DNA of 64,000 nt from SHZL01 sp963815185 (GTDB lineage: Bacteria; Pseudomonadota; Gammaproteobacteria; Xanthomonadales; SZUA-36). The translations under genes and the position numbers were made by a program. Each line of letters opens with the position of its first letter. The first letter of the stretch is position 1. The stretch is taken from the NCBI GenBank assembly GCA_963815185.1, contig CAWFGC010000003.1:186001-250000 (forward strand). Reading direction: 5' to 3'. Below, piece after piece: positions 35,723-45,911 of this stretch. A model generated the notes under the pieces. That model was given only the letters and a program-made list of their open reading frames with translations. It had not been told where the DNA came from and searched no databases.

Positions 35723-36625
35723 ACCTTTACCGCGCGTTCGGGTCTTGCCTTTCTTGGCATTCTTTTCTATGAATTCGATAATCAGGGCGGCGACATCCTT
35801 GCCGGTGGCTTTCTCGATACCTTCGAGGCCGGGACTGGAATTGACTTCCATCACCACGGGGCCATGGTTGGAACGCAGCAGGTCCACACCCGCCACATTC
35901 AGCCCCATGACATTGGCTGAACGCACTGCCGTTGAGCGTTCTTCCGGTGTGATCTTGATCAGTCCCGCGGACCCCCCGCGATGGAGGTTGGAGCGGAATT
36001 CCCCCTCCTTACCCTGCCGTTTCATCGAGGCAACCACCTTGTCACCGACTACCAGACAGCGGATATCCGCGCCCTTGGCTTCCTTGATGAATTCCTGCAC
36101 CATGAAGTTGGCGCCCAGGCCGCTGAATGCCTCGATCACGCTTTCGGCCGCTTGCGGTGTCTCTGCCAGGACCACGCCGACACCTTGCGTGCCTTCCAGC
36201 AACTTGATCACCACCGGCGCCCCGCCGACGAATTCCAGCAAGTCCTTGGTATCATCGGGCGAATTGGCGAAACCGGTAACGGGAAGCCCGATGCCTTTGC
36301 GGGACAGGAGCTGCAAGGCGCGCAGTTTATCCCGTGAGCGCGTAATCGCGACCGATTCATTGACCGAATAAACGCCCATCATTTCGAATTGCCGTACCAC
36401 GGCCGCACCGTAGAAGGATACCGAAGCACCGATGCGGGGGATGATCGCATCGATGCCCTGAATGGCCACGCCTTTATAATGAATACCCGGGCTGTGACTG
36501 GTGATATTCATATAGCAGCGCTTGTGATTGATCACCTGGATCTCGTGCCCGCGAGCCTTGCCCGCTTCGACCAGACGCCGGGTGGAATACAGGTTTCTGT
36601 TCGTTGACAGAATGCCAATTCTCAT
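35720..36625 (-). CDS. rimK: Ribosomal protein S6 glutamate ligase RimK
   Basis: A 301-residue ATP-grasp ligase that adds glutamates to the C-terminus of ribosomal protein S6. Family features: MRIGILSTNRNLYSTRRLVEAG at the start, IDAIIPRIGASVSFYGAAVVRQFEMMG, the ATP site GGAPVVIKLLEGTQGVGVVL (about residues 131-150), MVQEFIKEAKGADIRCLVVG, and the metal-binding VVMEVNSSPGLEGIEKATG. It ends in a short Lys/Arg tail. It is the third gene of a leftward set after the desuccinylase-like protein and RimB. Its stop is supplied by repeat R5. Confidence 0.95.
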   Translation of the reverse strand: MRIGILSTNRNLYSTRRLVEAGKARGHEIQVINHKRCYMNITSHSPGIHYKGVAIQGIDAIIPRIGASVSFYGAAVVRQFEMMGVYSVNESVAITRSRDKLRALQLLSRKGIGLPVTGFANSPDDTKDLLEFVGGAPVVIKLLEGTQGVGVVLAETPQAAESVIEAFSGLGANFMVQEFIKEAKGADIRCLVVGDKVVASMKRQGKEGEFRSNLHRGGSAGLIKITPEERSTAVRSANVMGLNVAGVDLLRSNHGPVVMEVNSSPGLEGIEKATGKDVAALIIEFIEKNAKKGKTRTRGKG

Positions 36626-36723
36626 AGGTTTTTCCTCACAGGCAGAAGCATCACAGGTGATGCTGCTGCAATTTGACCGGACCAGGCGCGGCCAAGGGGC
36701 CCTGTGCCTGACGCCGAGTCGCG

Positions 36724-37749
36724 CTAATTATCCCGTGGTTCCTGATCGTGCGTGGCGGCGAATTCTTCGACCAAATCGCCGGCTTGCGCAACGCTTTCGA
36801 ATGCGGCCAGGTTAAACAGGGCATCGCCTTCCAGCGCCAAAGGCAGGTTGCTGCGGCCGATCACAATGGCGTCGAACGGCGCAATCACGCTTTCTTCTTC
36901 ATCGCCCAGCGGATCACTGATGGTAGCCAGCCGCTGTCCTTGCCTGACCCGGCTTCCCAGCTTCACCTTATCGCTGACAATGCCGCTGGCTGGAGCCCTG
37001 ACCCAACTGGTGGTGCGCGCCAATACGGGCTCAACCCGTTTCGGACGTCTGGCCTCCGGCAACATGCCGATAAGATGCATCACGTTCAGAATGCCGCGCA
37101 GACCCGCGCGTATGCTGACTTCATCGAAACGCAGTGCTTCACCAGCTTCGTATATTAGCATGTGCACACCGAGCTCGGCAGCGCAGGCGCGCAAGGAGCC
37201 ATCGCGGATATTGGCGTTGATGATCACGGGCACGCTGAATACCCTGGCGAGATCGAGTGTTTTTTCTTCATCCAGGTTGGCGCGAACCTGCGGCAGATTG
37301 AAGCGATTGATCGCCCCGGTGTGCAAATCGATGCCGTAGTCGGCCTTGGCCACGATCTGTTTGTAAAACCTGTTGGCCAGGCGGGCGGCGACAGATCCTT
37401 TGGCGCTGCCGGGAAACGAACGGTTGAGATCGCGGCGGTCGGGCAAATAGCGTGATTGGTTGAGAAAACCGTGTACGTTGACGATCGGGACAGCGAGCAG
37501 GGTGCCGCGCAAGGACTGCAACACTCTGCGCTGCAGTAATCTGCGCACGATTTCGACACCGTTGAGTTCATCGCCGTGGATAGCGGCGGAAACAAACAGC
37601 GTGGGTCCGGCTTTGCGGCCGCAAATGACCTGCATCGGCATCGACAGCGGCGTTGCGGTGTACAGCTCGGCGACCGGCAAATTGATATTGATGCGCTGGC
37701 CCGGCGCGACCACGGTATCGCCGATGGTTATGGGTTTGTTCTTTGCCAT
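36724..37749 (-). CDS. Succinylglutamate desuccinylase/aspartoacylase family protein
   Basis: A 341-residue M14-like zinc amidohydrolase. Zinc ligands are visible as AAIHGDELNGVEIVRR (His58, Glu61) and YGIDLHTGAI (His143), with NLNR-type arginine in RRDLNRSFPG. The C-terminal half is a beta domain (RAPASGIVSDKVKLGSRVRQG) like the lipoyl-type end of these proteins. It lies between RimB and RimK, an arrangement I believe recurs in proteobacteria. That suggests a role in trimming gamma- or alpha-linked glutamates or a related amide, rather than arginine catabolism. Confidence 0.85.
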   Translation of the reverse strand: MAKNKPITIGDTVVAPGQRININLPVAELYTATPLSMPMQVICGRKAGPTLFVSAAIHGDELNGVEIVRRLLQRRVLQSLRGTLLAVPIVNVHGFLNQSRYLPDRRDLNRSFPGSAKGSVAARLANRFYKQIVAKADYGIDLHTGAINRFNLPQVRANLDEEKTLDLARVFSVPVIINANIRDGSLRACAAELGVHMLIYEAGEALRFDEVSIRAGLRGILNVMHLIGMLPEARRPKRVEPVLARTTSWVRAPASGIVSDKVKLGSRVRQGQRLATISDPLGDEEESVIAPFDAIVIGRSNLPLALEGDALFNLAAFESVAQAGDLVEEFAATHDQEPRDN

Positions 37750-37784
37750 CCGATTGCGAGACTCTCCTATCAGACCAGTGGGTT

Positions 37785-38260
37785 TCAGGCTTTGGGCTTC
37801 TTCTTGCGCCGCTTCTTGCCGATCAGGTAGGACCTGGCCGGGTCCACACGGGCGCGGTCCTTGATCGCCGTGCGGCCCAACAGCATGCGAAACAGCATAT
37901 CATCACGCGCGGTCAGCGTGATTTCGATCGGCCAGGTATGGACGCCAATGGTAAAGGGGTGTTAATCACCCAGCGCTGTTCCTTATGGCCGCCGGAATCG
38001 GTGACCATGCGTTGATCGAGGACATCCGCAGTGCAAACAATCACCTGGTTTTTGTCGCGTTGTTGCGGATGAATCTTGAATTCAATACGCTGCCTGCCGT
38101 TTTCGGAGAATGACCGCAACTCGAAGGCATGCAATGCCGAGGTCCTGGCCCCCGTGTCCACCTTGGCCTTGATCATGGGTATGCCGAGTGCGGGCAAAGC
38201 AACCCATTCCCGCCAGCCGAGGGTCAATAGATCTTCAGCCGGCATGCCGGTAACTTTCAT
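37785..38260 (-). pseudogene. rimB: RimB-like retropepsin-type zinc/aspartic protease, one frameshift
   Basis: The first 99 or so residues (LTLGWREWVALPALGIPMIK, AKVDTGARTSALHAFELRSF with the DTGAR catalytic motif, and VLDQRMVTDSGGHKEQRWVI) are a typical ATP-dependent zinc protease/RimB family protein (PF05618). At about 37955 a one-base change near CCCCTTTACC throws the frame. The other frame continues correctly with IGVHTWPIEITLTARDDMLF and MLLGRTAIKDRARVDPARSY to a TGA at 37785-37787. RimB works with RimK by cutting the poly-glutamate tail of S6. It is the first gene of the leftward set; the gap to the next gene is 35 bases. The break may be an indel error. Confidence 0.8.
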
Positions 38261-38410
38261 ACCTTATGCCGTCTGCAGATAAGGCTCTTGTTCGTGTGCT
38301 GCGCATGGCGTTCACAATAACTGATATTCCCGGCACCGCGGGTGCTGGCGAAGTTCCAGACAAGTGATTTGCTCCGTCAGGACATTGGTGCCAGACCAGG
38401 GGTGACAACT

Positions 38411-38950
38411 TCAGCGGCTGAGTTCAGAATGCGTTTCCTTGGGAAAGGCAGCGCGCAGGATCACACCGAGATTCAACCTGACCTCATCCGACCAGGGGAT
38501 GCCGGTCGCGTCACAGTAGCGGCGCAGGTTGGCGGCCACCGCCTGAGGGCCAGGGGCGGTCTGAGTGTCAGCTTGGGGAAGCAGCGGCAGCGATTCCAGC
38601 ACGGCCTGTTGCAGCTTTTCGGCGCCGAGTTCGGTTGCCTTGACCGTCTCACGAAAGTCCATGCAGTCGTCGAAGTCCAGCAGGTCATTATGGCATCCGC
38701 TGCTTTTCATCCAGCGGCGCAATGTACGCAGCGGGTGCACTACGTGCTTCGCCCAGTCCTGAGAAAAACCCACTGCCCGCTCGAACGCCGCCTGGTCCAG
38801 GGCAGCACTGCGCCACCCGGCCCAACAGCAATAGAGCAGCAGGTTGACATCCGCAGCGTACTCATCCTGCAGCGTCAGGCAGGCATCCGCGACCCCTGGC
38901 TGGCGGTAGGTCCGGAGCGAAAAGGCCCAGAATGTTTCGGTTGCAGTCAC
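38411..38950 (-). CDS. TIGR02444 family protein (DUF2390)
   Basis: A 179-residue, mostly helical cytosolic protein of unknown function. The family pattern includes FWAFSLRTYRQPGVADACLTLQ near the N-terminus, the VNLLLYCCWAG segment, and VHPLRTLRRWMK in the middle. It is widespread in Gammaproteobacteria. No catalytic motif is seen. It is read alone, with divergent UbiX about 230 bases away. Confidence 0.8.
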   Translation of the reverse strand: MTATETFWAFSLRTYRQPGVADACLTLQDEYAADVNLLLYCCWAGWRSAALDQAAFERAVGFSQDWAKHVVHPLRTLRRWMKSSGCHNDLLDFDDCMDFRETVKATELGAEKLQQAVLESLPLLPQADTQTAPGPQAVAANLRRYCDATGIPWSDEVRLNLGVILRAAFPKETHSELSR

Positions 38951-39181
38951 AAGCCGGAGCCTACAGCCGACTCATTTCCGCTGTCAATTAATGCTGGCCG
39001 CCGGTTCGCGCTCCGACCCACTTGCATTTGCCCATAGTCACGACTGAGCGGAATCCCGGGCAAAACGGTATGCTATATTCTCGACTGTAATCCATGTATC
39101 GAGGCGGAAAGTCGCACTACTGCCTTGTCCATTTTGAACTACCCGGAATGTGTCCACAAAAAACCAATGGCAGGCCTAGCA

Positions 39182-39763
39182 ATGAGAGTCATCGTAGGAA
39201 TATCAGGCGCCAGTGGCGCGATTTATGGCATACGTCTACTTGAAGTGCTGCGGCAGCAGAAGGACGTCGAAACGCATCTGGTCTTCAGCAGCACCGCCAG
39301 AATCACGATTCCTCACGAAACCGGCCGCTCGCTGAACGACGTGAAGAAACTGGCCGATTGCACCTACAAGGACTCCGACCTGGCGGCGACGATTTCCAGC
39401 GGGTCCTTTAAAACCGATGCCATGATCGTCGCGCCTTGCTCGATGAAAACCCTGTCGGGTATCGTCAATTCCTACGCAGACAGCCTGTTACAGCGGGCGG
39501 CAGACGTGGTCCTCAAGGAGCAACGCAAGCTCATCCTGATGCCGCGTGAGTCACCGCTGCACAACGGCCATTGCAAGCTGCTGTACCAGGCCTCGAGCCT
39601 TGGCGCCATCATTGCCCCACCGATGCCCGCGTTTTACAACCACCCCCAAACGCTCGATGACATTGTCAACCACTCCGTTGGACGAATCATCGACCTGCTG
39701 GGACTCGACAGCGGCATCGTCAAGCGCTGGCAGGGCATCGGCAAGGGCGCGTCCAGCGCCTGA
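39182..39763 (+). CDS. ubiX: Flavin prenyltransferase UbiX
   Basis: A 193-residue flavoprotein that prenylates FMN to make the cofactor of UbiD-type decarboxylases, used in ubiquinone synthesis. Typical sequence: VIVGISGASGAIYGIRLLEVL at the start, DLAATISSGSFKTDAMIVAPCSM, KTLSGIVNSYADSLLQRAADV, and LMPRESPLHNGHCKLLYQAS near the end. The frame opens at 39125, but ATG 39182 matches the usual start. The -10-like TATGCTATATT at about 39069-39079 may be its promoter. The EamA gene follows about 40 bases downstream. Confidence 0.9.
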   Translation: MRVIVGISGASGAIYGIRLLEVLRQQKDVETHLVFSSTARITIPHETGRSLNDVKKLADCTYKDSDLAATISSGSFKTDAMIVAPCSMKTLSGIVNSYADSLLQRAADVVLKEQRKLILMPRESPLHNGHCKLLYQASSLGAIIAPPMPAFYNHPQTLDDIVNHSVGRIIDLLGLDSGIVKRWQGIGKGASSA

Positions 39764-39804
39764 ATACCGCCTGAGCCTGTCAAAAGACCATACCTTAGCC
39801 TTTC

Positions 39805-40719
39805 GTGAACAAACCCGAGAAGCCCGCAGCCGCCTACTTCCTGCTGACAGTTACCGCATTTTTTCTCGCCGGCAATCACATCATCGGGCGTGCGGTCCAC
39901 GGCCAGATTCCACCGGTGGGGCTATCCTTTTGGCGCTGGGTCGCGGGCAGCGTGATGCTGTTGCCTTTTGCCCTACCCGGCGTGCGCCGGCATTGGCCGG
40001 CCATGCGTCAGCACTGGCGGGTTTTTGCGCTGCTCGGGTTTTTCATGATCGGCAGCACGACACTGATACTGGTGGCCCTGACCACGACCTTCGCCATCAA
40101 CGTCTCCATCATCAACGCCTTGCAGCCGACTTTGACGGTTTTGTTTGCCTGCCTGATCTTCAAGGAACCCCTCAGCGCATGGCGCATACTGGGGATTGCC
40201 TGCGGTATCTGCGGGGTGATGGTGATGGTGAGTCAAGCCAACCTGGCTGTGCTGGCGGGACTCGATTTTCGCGCCGGAGACTTCATTGCACTGCTGTCCA
40301 TCTGCGGCTTCGCCGGCTATGCGCTCAACCTCCACCGTCTGCCGCATGAAATCGGCGCCGTTCCGGCGCTGTTCGGTATTACCACGGTGGGCACGGCCAT
40401 GCTGCTGCCACTGTACCTGTGGGAAACCATTGCGCTGAAACCGGTACCGGTTTCAGCCACCAGTATCGGGGCGATATTGGTGCTCGCATTATTGGTTTCG
40501 GTACTCGGAAACCTGGGCTGGAATGCCGGCAACCGCATGATTGGCCCCAGCCGTGCGTCGATTTTCATCAACCTGATCCCGGTATTCGGCGTCGCGCTTG
40601 CCACCACTTTCCTGGGAGAAAAGCTGCACGCTTATCACATCATCGGCGGGCTACTGGTGATTACCGGGCTGGTCCTGGCTGCAGGTCCGGGAAGCAGACC
40701 ACGGCAGCCAACGCAGTGA
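39805..40719 (+). CDS. EamA-family (DMT) transporter
   Basis: A 304-residue inner-membrane protein with ten membrane segments in two EamA repeats (about 10-145 and 155-290). Repeat marks: FFLAGNHIIGRAVHGQIPPVG, ALQPTLTVLFACLIFKEPLS at the end of the first, and NLIPVFGVALATTFLGEKL at the end of the second. It would export or import a small metabolite; the substrate is not evident. The start is GTG 39805. It is possibly co-transcribed with ubiX. Confidence 0.85.
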   Translation: MNKPEKPAAAYFLLTVTAFFLAGNHIIGRAVHGQIPPVGLSFWRWVAGSVMLLPFALPGVRRHWPAMRQHWRVFALLGFFMIGSTTLILVALTTTFAINVSIINALQPTLTVLFACLIFKEPLSAWRILGIACGICGVMVMVSQANLAVLAGLDFRAGDFIALLSICGFAGYALNLHRLPHEIGAVPALFGITTVGTAMLLPLYLWETIALKPVPVSATSIGAILVLALLVSVLGNLGWNAGNRMIGPSRASIFINLIPVFGVALATTFLGEKLHAYHIIGGLLVITGLVLAAGPGSRPRQPTQ

Positions 40720-40775
40720 TTAACTGCGGCTGAAGCGCCAGGGGAAAAATTAACCGGGACGATTTGAGCTAACGG

Positions 40776-40970
40776 CTAATCAACAGAGCAACTCATATCC
40801 TGCCCACAGCACATCGGAGACTTGATCTTGCCATGGCCATTGGGGCATTTCGATATCTGTACTTCGCGACCGTCGGGCAGCTTCAGGTTGTCATTTTCAA
40901 GCGGCGCATCGCAGTGGCCGCAGGTGGCGTTCACGCTCATTCCACATTTTTTGCATTCGTAGGTTGCCAT
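40776..40970 (-). CDS. Small zinc-ribbon protein
   Basis: A 64-residue cysteine-rich protein. ATYECKKCGMSVNATCGHCD gives two CxxC pairs, and CPNGHGKIKSPMCCGQDMSC at the end gives more Cys and His ligands, so one or two zinc (or iron, rubredoxin-like) sites are expected. I recognise it as a conserved short proteobacterial protein of unknown role. The frame is open to 41267, but the conserved part starts at ATG 40970. Confidence 0.75.
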   Translation of the reverse strand: MATYECKKCGMSVNATCGHCDAPLENDNLKLPDGREVQISKCPNGHGKIKSPMCCGQDMSCSVD

Positions 40971-41296
40971 CGGTTTTCTGCTCTGGGTATCGATTGATTC
41001 GGGGGCTTTCATGATATCAGGCTGCTCCGTTGGCGCAAACCTTCGGCACCGGAAGCCTGCCAGCGAGACCAGGGTTTCGCACCACCCGCAGTCCACGAAT
41101 ATCCAGGCGCCACTTGGTAAAAGTATAATGTCACCGCAAACCGGTATGCAGGCATTCAGGCTGATCGCATGGATATGGCTCAATCCACGGTGACAAGGGC
41201 ACCACCAAAAGGCATCGAGGGTGTTTCCGGCCGGCGCTGGCACGCACTGGCTGACGACCGCCGGCAAGCGTTAGCGTCCTGACTTCGAGAACCGCG

Positions 41297-43133
41297 ATGC
41301 CAGCACAGGGAAACGAACACGACCGCTGGCTCCTGGTGTTCGATGGCGACTGTGGGTTCTGCCGTTACACGGTCGAGTACGCCCGTGCGGTCACCGATGC
41401 CGAAGCACCCGGCCGCGTGCGCTATGAACCTTACCAGAGTGCGGCAGCCGCGTATCCCGATGTCACACTCGATGAGTTCAGGAATTCGATCCAGTTATTC
41501 ACCCCCGGCGGGCGATATGACGGTGCAGGCGCGGCCTTCCGGGTTCTGGCGCTGGCCCCGCGCCTGGGTGGCTGGTTGTGGTGTTACCGCCATCTGCCAG
41601 GGTTTGCGCGCTTGACCGAGGCCTTGTATCGCTTCACTTCGCGCCATCGCGTGGCCATGCATCGCGTGGCACGCCCCCTGTTTGGTACCCGCCTGCTGCC
41701 AGCCGATTACGAGCGCACCTCGGCCTTGCTCACACGTGGCATCGGCTTGGCCGCTTTGTGCGCCTTTCTGTCCTGGTGGTGGCAGGCCGCGGGCCTGATC
41801 GGATCGAACGGCATTTTGCCGGTATCCCGTTTTTTTGCCGCTGCCGCAGCACAGTTGGGTCCGCAGGCCTGGCTGCAACTGCCTTCGCTTTACTGGCTCT
41901 CGAGCGCGGATTGGATGACGAGCGCACTGTGCGCGGCCGGGACTCTGGCATCGCTGGCCTTGTTGCTGCGGGTGTGGCCAGCCTTGGCCGCGCTCACGGG
42001 TTTCGTGTGTTACCTGTCGCTCGAATACGGCGGACAGGTATTCATGCAATTCCAGTGGGATGCGCTGCTGGTTGAAACCCTGTTTCTTGCGTGCTTACTC
42101 AATCTTCGCTTCCGCACCGGCATTTGGCTGACCCGGCTATTGGTGTTTCGCTTCATGTTGCTGTCGGGCGCGGTCAAGCTGCTGTCGGGTGACCCGACCT
42201 GGCGGTCACTTACAGCACTGGATTTCCATTTCGAAACGCAGCCGCTGCCGACGGTTCTGGCCTGGTACGCACAGCAACTGCCAAAGGGATTGCTTCATGC
42301 CGGTGTTGCGGCGACGTTTGGCATCGAATTGCTGCTGCCGTTTTGCATATTTCTTGCCGCGCAATTTTCGATTGACGGCTGCGGCAGGGTTCGTTTTGCT
42401 GGAAGTGCTGATTCTGCTAAGCGGCAATTACAATTTTTTCAATTTGCTCACCATCGTGCTGTGTCTGGCGCTGCTCGACGATCGGGCGCTGGGCAAGCAA
42501 TCGTCGCGGCCACAAAGTCGGACCACGGCAAGTGTCAAGTGGCGCGCGGTGCTGCTCGGCATGGCTTTGCTTGGCGCTTTGCAGATCCATGCCACGCTCA
42601 GCCGGGCAGATCTGCCGTCATGGGAGATCGGTGTATTGACGACGGTGCAGCCGCTGCAGATCGTGAACCGCTACGGGCTGTTTGCAGTGATGACCACGCA
42701 GCGCGATGAGCTGGTCGTCGAGGGCTCCGACGACGCAAAGACCTGGCAGGAGCTACCGTTCCGCTTCAAACCGCAACGCCTGGACCAGGCTCCGCGATGG
42801 GTTGCTCCTTATCAGCCGCGTCTGGACTGGCAGATGTGGTTTGCGGCCCTGACCGTGCCTCAAGGCGCACCCTGGTTCGATAATTTCGCAGCCCAGATTT
42901 TGCTCGGTTCGCCGCAGGTGGCAGCCCTGCTTGCGCCTTCACCCTTCGGCGACCGGCCGCCCCGTTACATCCGGGTCCGAAGCTATCGCTACCACTTCAC
43001 ATCGTTTGCCGAGCGCCGCCGATCGGGCGACTGGTGGCGGAGGGATCTGGTGGGCTTGTGGTATCCACCGGCGCGACTGTCCGATCCGGTCAGCCAGTCG
43101 GGCCGAAACGCAATTCCTGAGGACGGAAAGTGA
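41297..43133 (+). CDS. DCC1-like oxidoreductase fused to lipase maturation factor domain (one frameshift)
   Basis: About 610 residues when two frames are joined. Residues 1-130 are a DCC1/DUF393 thiol-disulfide domain (WLLVFDGDCGFCRYTVEYA, Cys19-x2-Cys22). The rest is a multi-pass membrane protein of the lipase maturation factor family: WWWQAAGLIGSNGILPV, QFQWDALLVETLFLA, and then KLLSGDPTWRSLTALDFHFETQPLP, a strong LMF motif. Near 42365 the frame shifts; the next frame continues with GFVLLEVLILLSGNYNFFNLL, WFAALTVPQGAPWFDNF and PRYIRVRSYRYHFTS to TGA 43131-43133. In animals LMF1 helps lipases fold and form disulfides in the ER; the bacterial fusion suggests oxidative folding at the inner membrane. 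As written the first frame would end at 42709. Confidence 0.8.
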
Positions 43134-43134
43134 A

Positions 43135-43160
43135 CCGCTCCCGCAATCATCCGGGAGCGG
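43135..43160. terminator. Hairpin between convergent genes
   Basis: CCGCTCCCG and CGGGAGCGG form a perfect nine-base stem with an eight-base loop, starting one base after the DCC-LMF stop and before the end of the convergent TonB receptor. There is no T-run on either side, so it is a probable but not classical terminator. Confidence 0.6.
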
Positions 43161-43228
43161 CTTATGAAATCGTCAGATCCAGAGCTCCGTCCCGCCGGTA
43201 ACCCGGACAGGACGGAACCCGGTCAAGC

Positions 43229-45715
43229 CTAGAACGAATACCTGACGTTGAGGCCGTACCACCGCGGTGGCTTGAAGGAAATCTCGTTACAGCCACACAG
43301 TGTCGCCAGATCGAAGCCCTGGATACCGATGCGCTCGTCGGTCACGTTGTTGACCAATGCCGCAATTTCCCAGTGCAAGTCTGACGACATCCAGGACCAG
43401 CGCAAATTCACCTCGGTGTAGTTATCAAACTTGTCAGCATCGAAATTGCGCAGGTTGTAGTAGTACTCATCGGAATAGGATGCGTTGACGGCCAGGGCCA
43501 TGTTCCCGTTCATCGCATCCCAAGAGTACCGCAGCATGCCCATGGCCTGCAGTTCCGGCGCATAGTTGGGTTTCACGTCGCGCGTCGGCAGCGGGGAATT
43601 GATTCGCAATGGCACGTCCTTGACGGTCGCGTCAAAGGCGGAAATGGCAGAACATCACGTCCCAGCCGTCGGCCGGAGAGGACTGAATCTGGAACTCAGC
43701 TCCGTAATTGTCGGCATCGCTATTGATTACGACGCCGGCGACACCGGTAAACAGGAAGGTCTGGTAATCCTGGTAGTCGTAATAGAATGCATCCAGCGAG
43801 ATGCGCGTCCTGCCGTCAGCCAGGGTCTTCTTTAAACCAGCTTCATAGGAATAAAGTACTTCTTTCTTGTAAGGCAGGAAAGAGTCCGGAACGCCCAGGC
43901 CGCCAGGCAGCGGGCCGTTGTAGCTGGCCGCCTTGACGCCTCGGTTCACACTGACATATACCAGCATGCTGTCGTCCGGTTTCCAGTTGAGCTGCAGCTT
44001 GCCGGCCCACAGCGGGTCGGACATGTCGTCCCTGTAGTAGGGATCCAGTCCGAGGAAATCCCTGCGGATATCGATGTAGGGTTCGCCCACGTTGATTGCG
44101 TAATTGCCCGGTGTTGCCAAGAAACCCTGCCGCATCTTGTAGTCTTTTTTCTCCTGGATGAAGCGCGCACCGGTGATCAAGGTCAGGTTGTCCGCAAGTT
44201 TCCATTCAGCCTGGCCGAAAATGGAATAGGATTTGGTCTTCAGCGTCGCCTGGACACCAATATCCGTACCACCGGGGAAAATGAGCACGCCGTTCGGGGG
44301 GCTGCCAAACAGTGCCGGCAGACTGTTGGCCGGCGCCTTCAGGCCATTATCGGAATCGGTGTCGATGTTCAGGTAGAACACACCCACTACCCAGGTCGCC
44401 ATATCGTTCTCGCCGTTAAGGCGGAATTCCTGGGTAAAGCTGGTCGCATCGACGCCGGCATAGTTGGCCAGCTGATTGACCGGCGCGGAATCCACGTCAA
44501 TGAATGAGCAGTTTCCAATAATCCTTGTAATCGGTGATCGACGTGAACGCGATGGTGTCGCTGATATCGTGTTCGATGCTGAAGGTTGACGCCCCAGTTT
44601 TCGGTCTTGGAATTGGTGCTTGAAAGCGAAATCGCCAGAGGTCGTGAAATCCTCGCCGTCCGGGTCGATGTAGCCGAAGAAATCACCGCCGGCTACCGGT
44701 CGGCCATAGGGAGGGCCAAAATTACCCGTATTCCCCTGATCCGATCCGAAATCGGATCCGTCGGCAGCGATGCCGGCACGCGTCTCATCAGGGCGCGGCA
44801 TCGATGACATTGACCAGTTCGCCGGCACCACCAACGCCATCGAACACACCGATGGTGGGCTTGGACTGGTAGGGACCGGTCGCCATCACGCTCTTGGCAT
44901 AGTTACCCGACAGGTTAATGAAGGTCGTCCCGCTGGGCTTGAACGACAAGGTGCCGCGCACCGCCCTGGTGTCGTCATCGCCCATGTCGGCGCCGGCGCC
45001 CGCACCGGGGGAATTTTCGGTGCCGGCACCAAACGTAGCCGGCACCCACCGCGCCATACGGATAGTTATTCTTAAGATAACCGTCGTGTTTGTTGTAATA
45101 GACCGCAACCCGGCCCGCAACGGTATCGTTGAACGGCCCACCTACCGCAGCCTCCAGCTTACCCTGGTTGGCATGAGCCGGGGAATCAAAGTAACCGTAA
45201 GTCAGATCGACATAGCCATCCACTTCCTCGAAATTGGGCTTGTTGCTGATGAACTGCACCAGGCCGCCGGTGGCGTTGCGGCCAAACAAGGTGCCTTGCG
45301 GGCCCTTGAGGATTTCCACGCGGTCGATGTCAAACACCGCGAAGGTTTGCGCCTGGGCGATGGCGATGTAGCCTTCGTCCAGGTAAACGGCGTTGGGGGA
45401 CTCGATGATATCGTTGAAGTCGTTCTGGGTGACTCCACGAATCGAGTACTGCGTATTCTGGCCGGCGATGTTGCCGCTGATGTGTACACCCGGCGTAAAG
45501 GTAGCGACATCGTAGCTATTCGTGACTGAAAAAGCGCGCAGTTGTTCGCCGGACATTGCCGATATCGCGATGCCGACATCCTGCAGGTTTTCTTCGCGCT
45601 TCTGTGCCGTAACGGTGATTTCTTCCATCAAAACCTGCGCTGACGCTGGAAGCGCCAATATCAGGCCTACCGTGGAATAAATGATGGTCGAGAATATTCT
45701 GCTGGGTCTTTTCAT
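43229..45715 (-). pseudogene. TonB-dependent outer-membrane receptor, several frameshifts
   Basis: ATG 45715 has GGGAG upstream and gives a Sec signal (GLILALPASAQ). A TonB box-like EEITVTAQKREENLQDVGIA is followed by the plug domain (YSIRGVTQNDFND, VEILKGPQGTLFGRNATGGL). The barrel continues in other frames: FGAGTENSPGAGAGAD, RFIQEKKDY, YVSVNRGVKAASYNGPLPGG, and LRINSPLPTRDVKPNYAPEL, ending in GLNVRYSF at 43229 with a terminal Phe as usual. Frame changes lie near 44990, 44845, 44520-44590 and 43640. The family is the FecA/FhuA-like group common in marine gammaproteobacteria. It should import the substrate of the neighbouring NCS1 permease and hydroxylase (inference). Confidence 0.85.
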
Positions 45716-45911
45716 GATGCTCCCTGTGCAATTGGCCTTTTGAATGTGGTGTTCGGGTAGATGGTCCAAAGTGACTCGCGAGAACTTATTATTAATGTAA
45801 ATTGAACGCGAGTTTAACTGCAAGCGAGGCACAAGGAAAGACAAAAGACCCCTTGGGACTGTATTTCATTGACTGCGCTGCCGCAGGCAAAAGCAGGGAA
45901 GCGAGACCACT

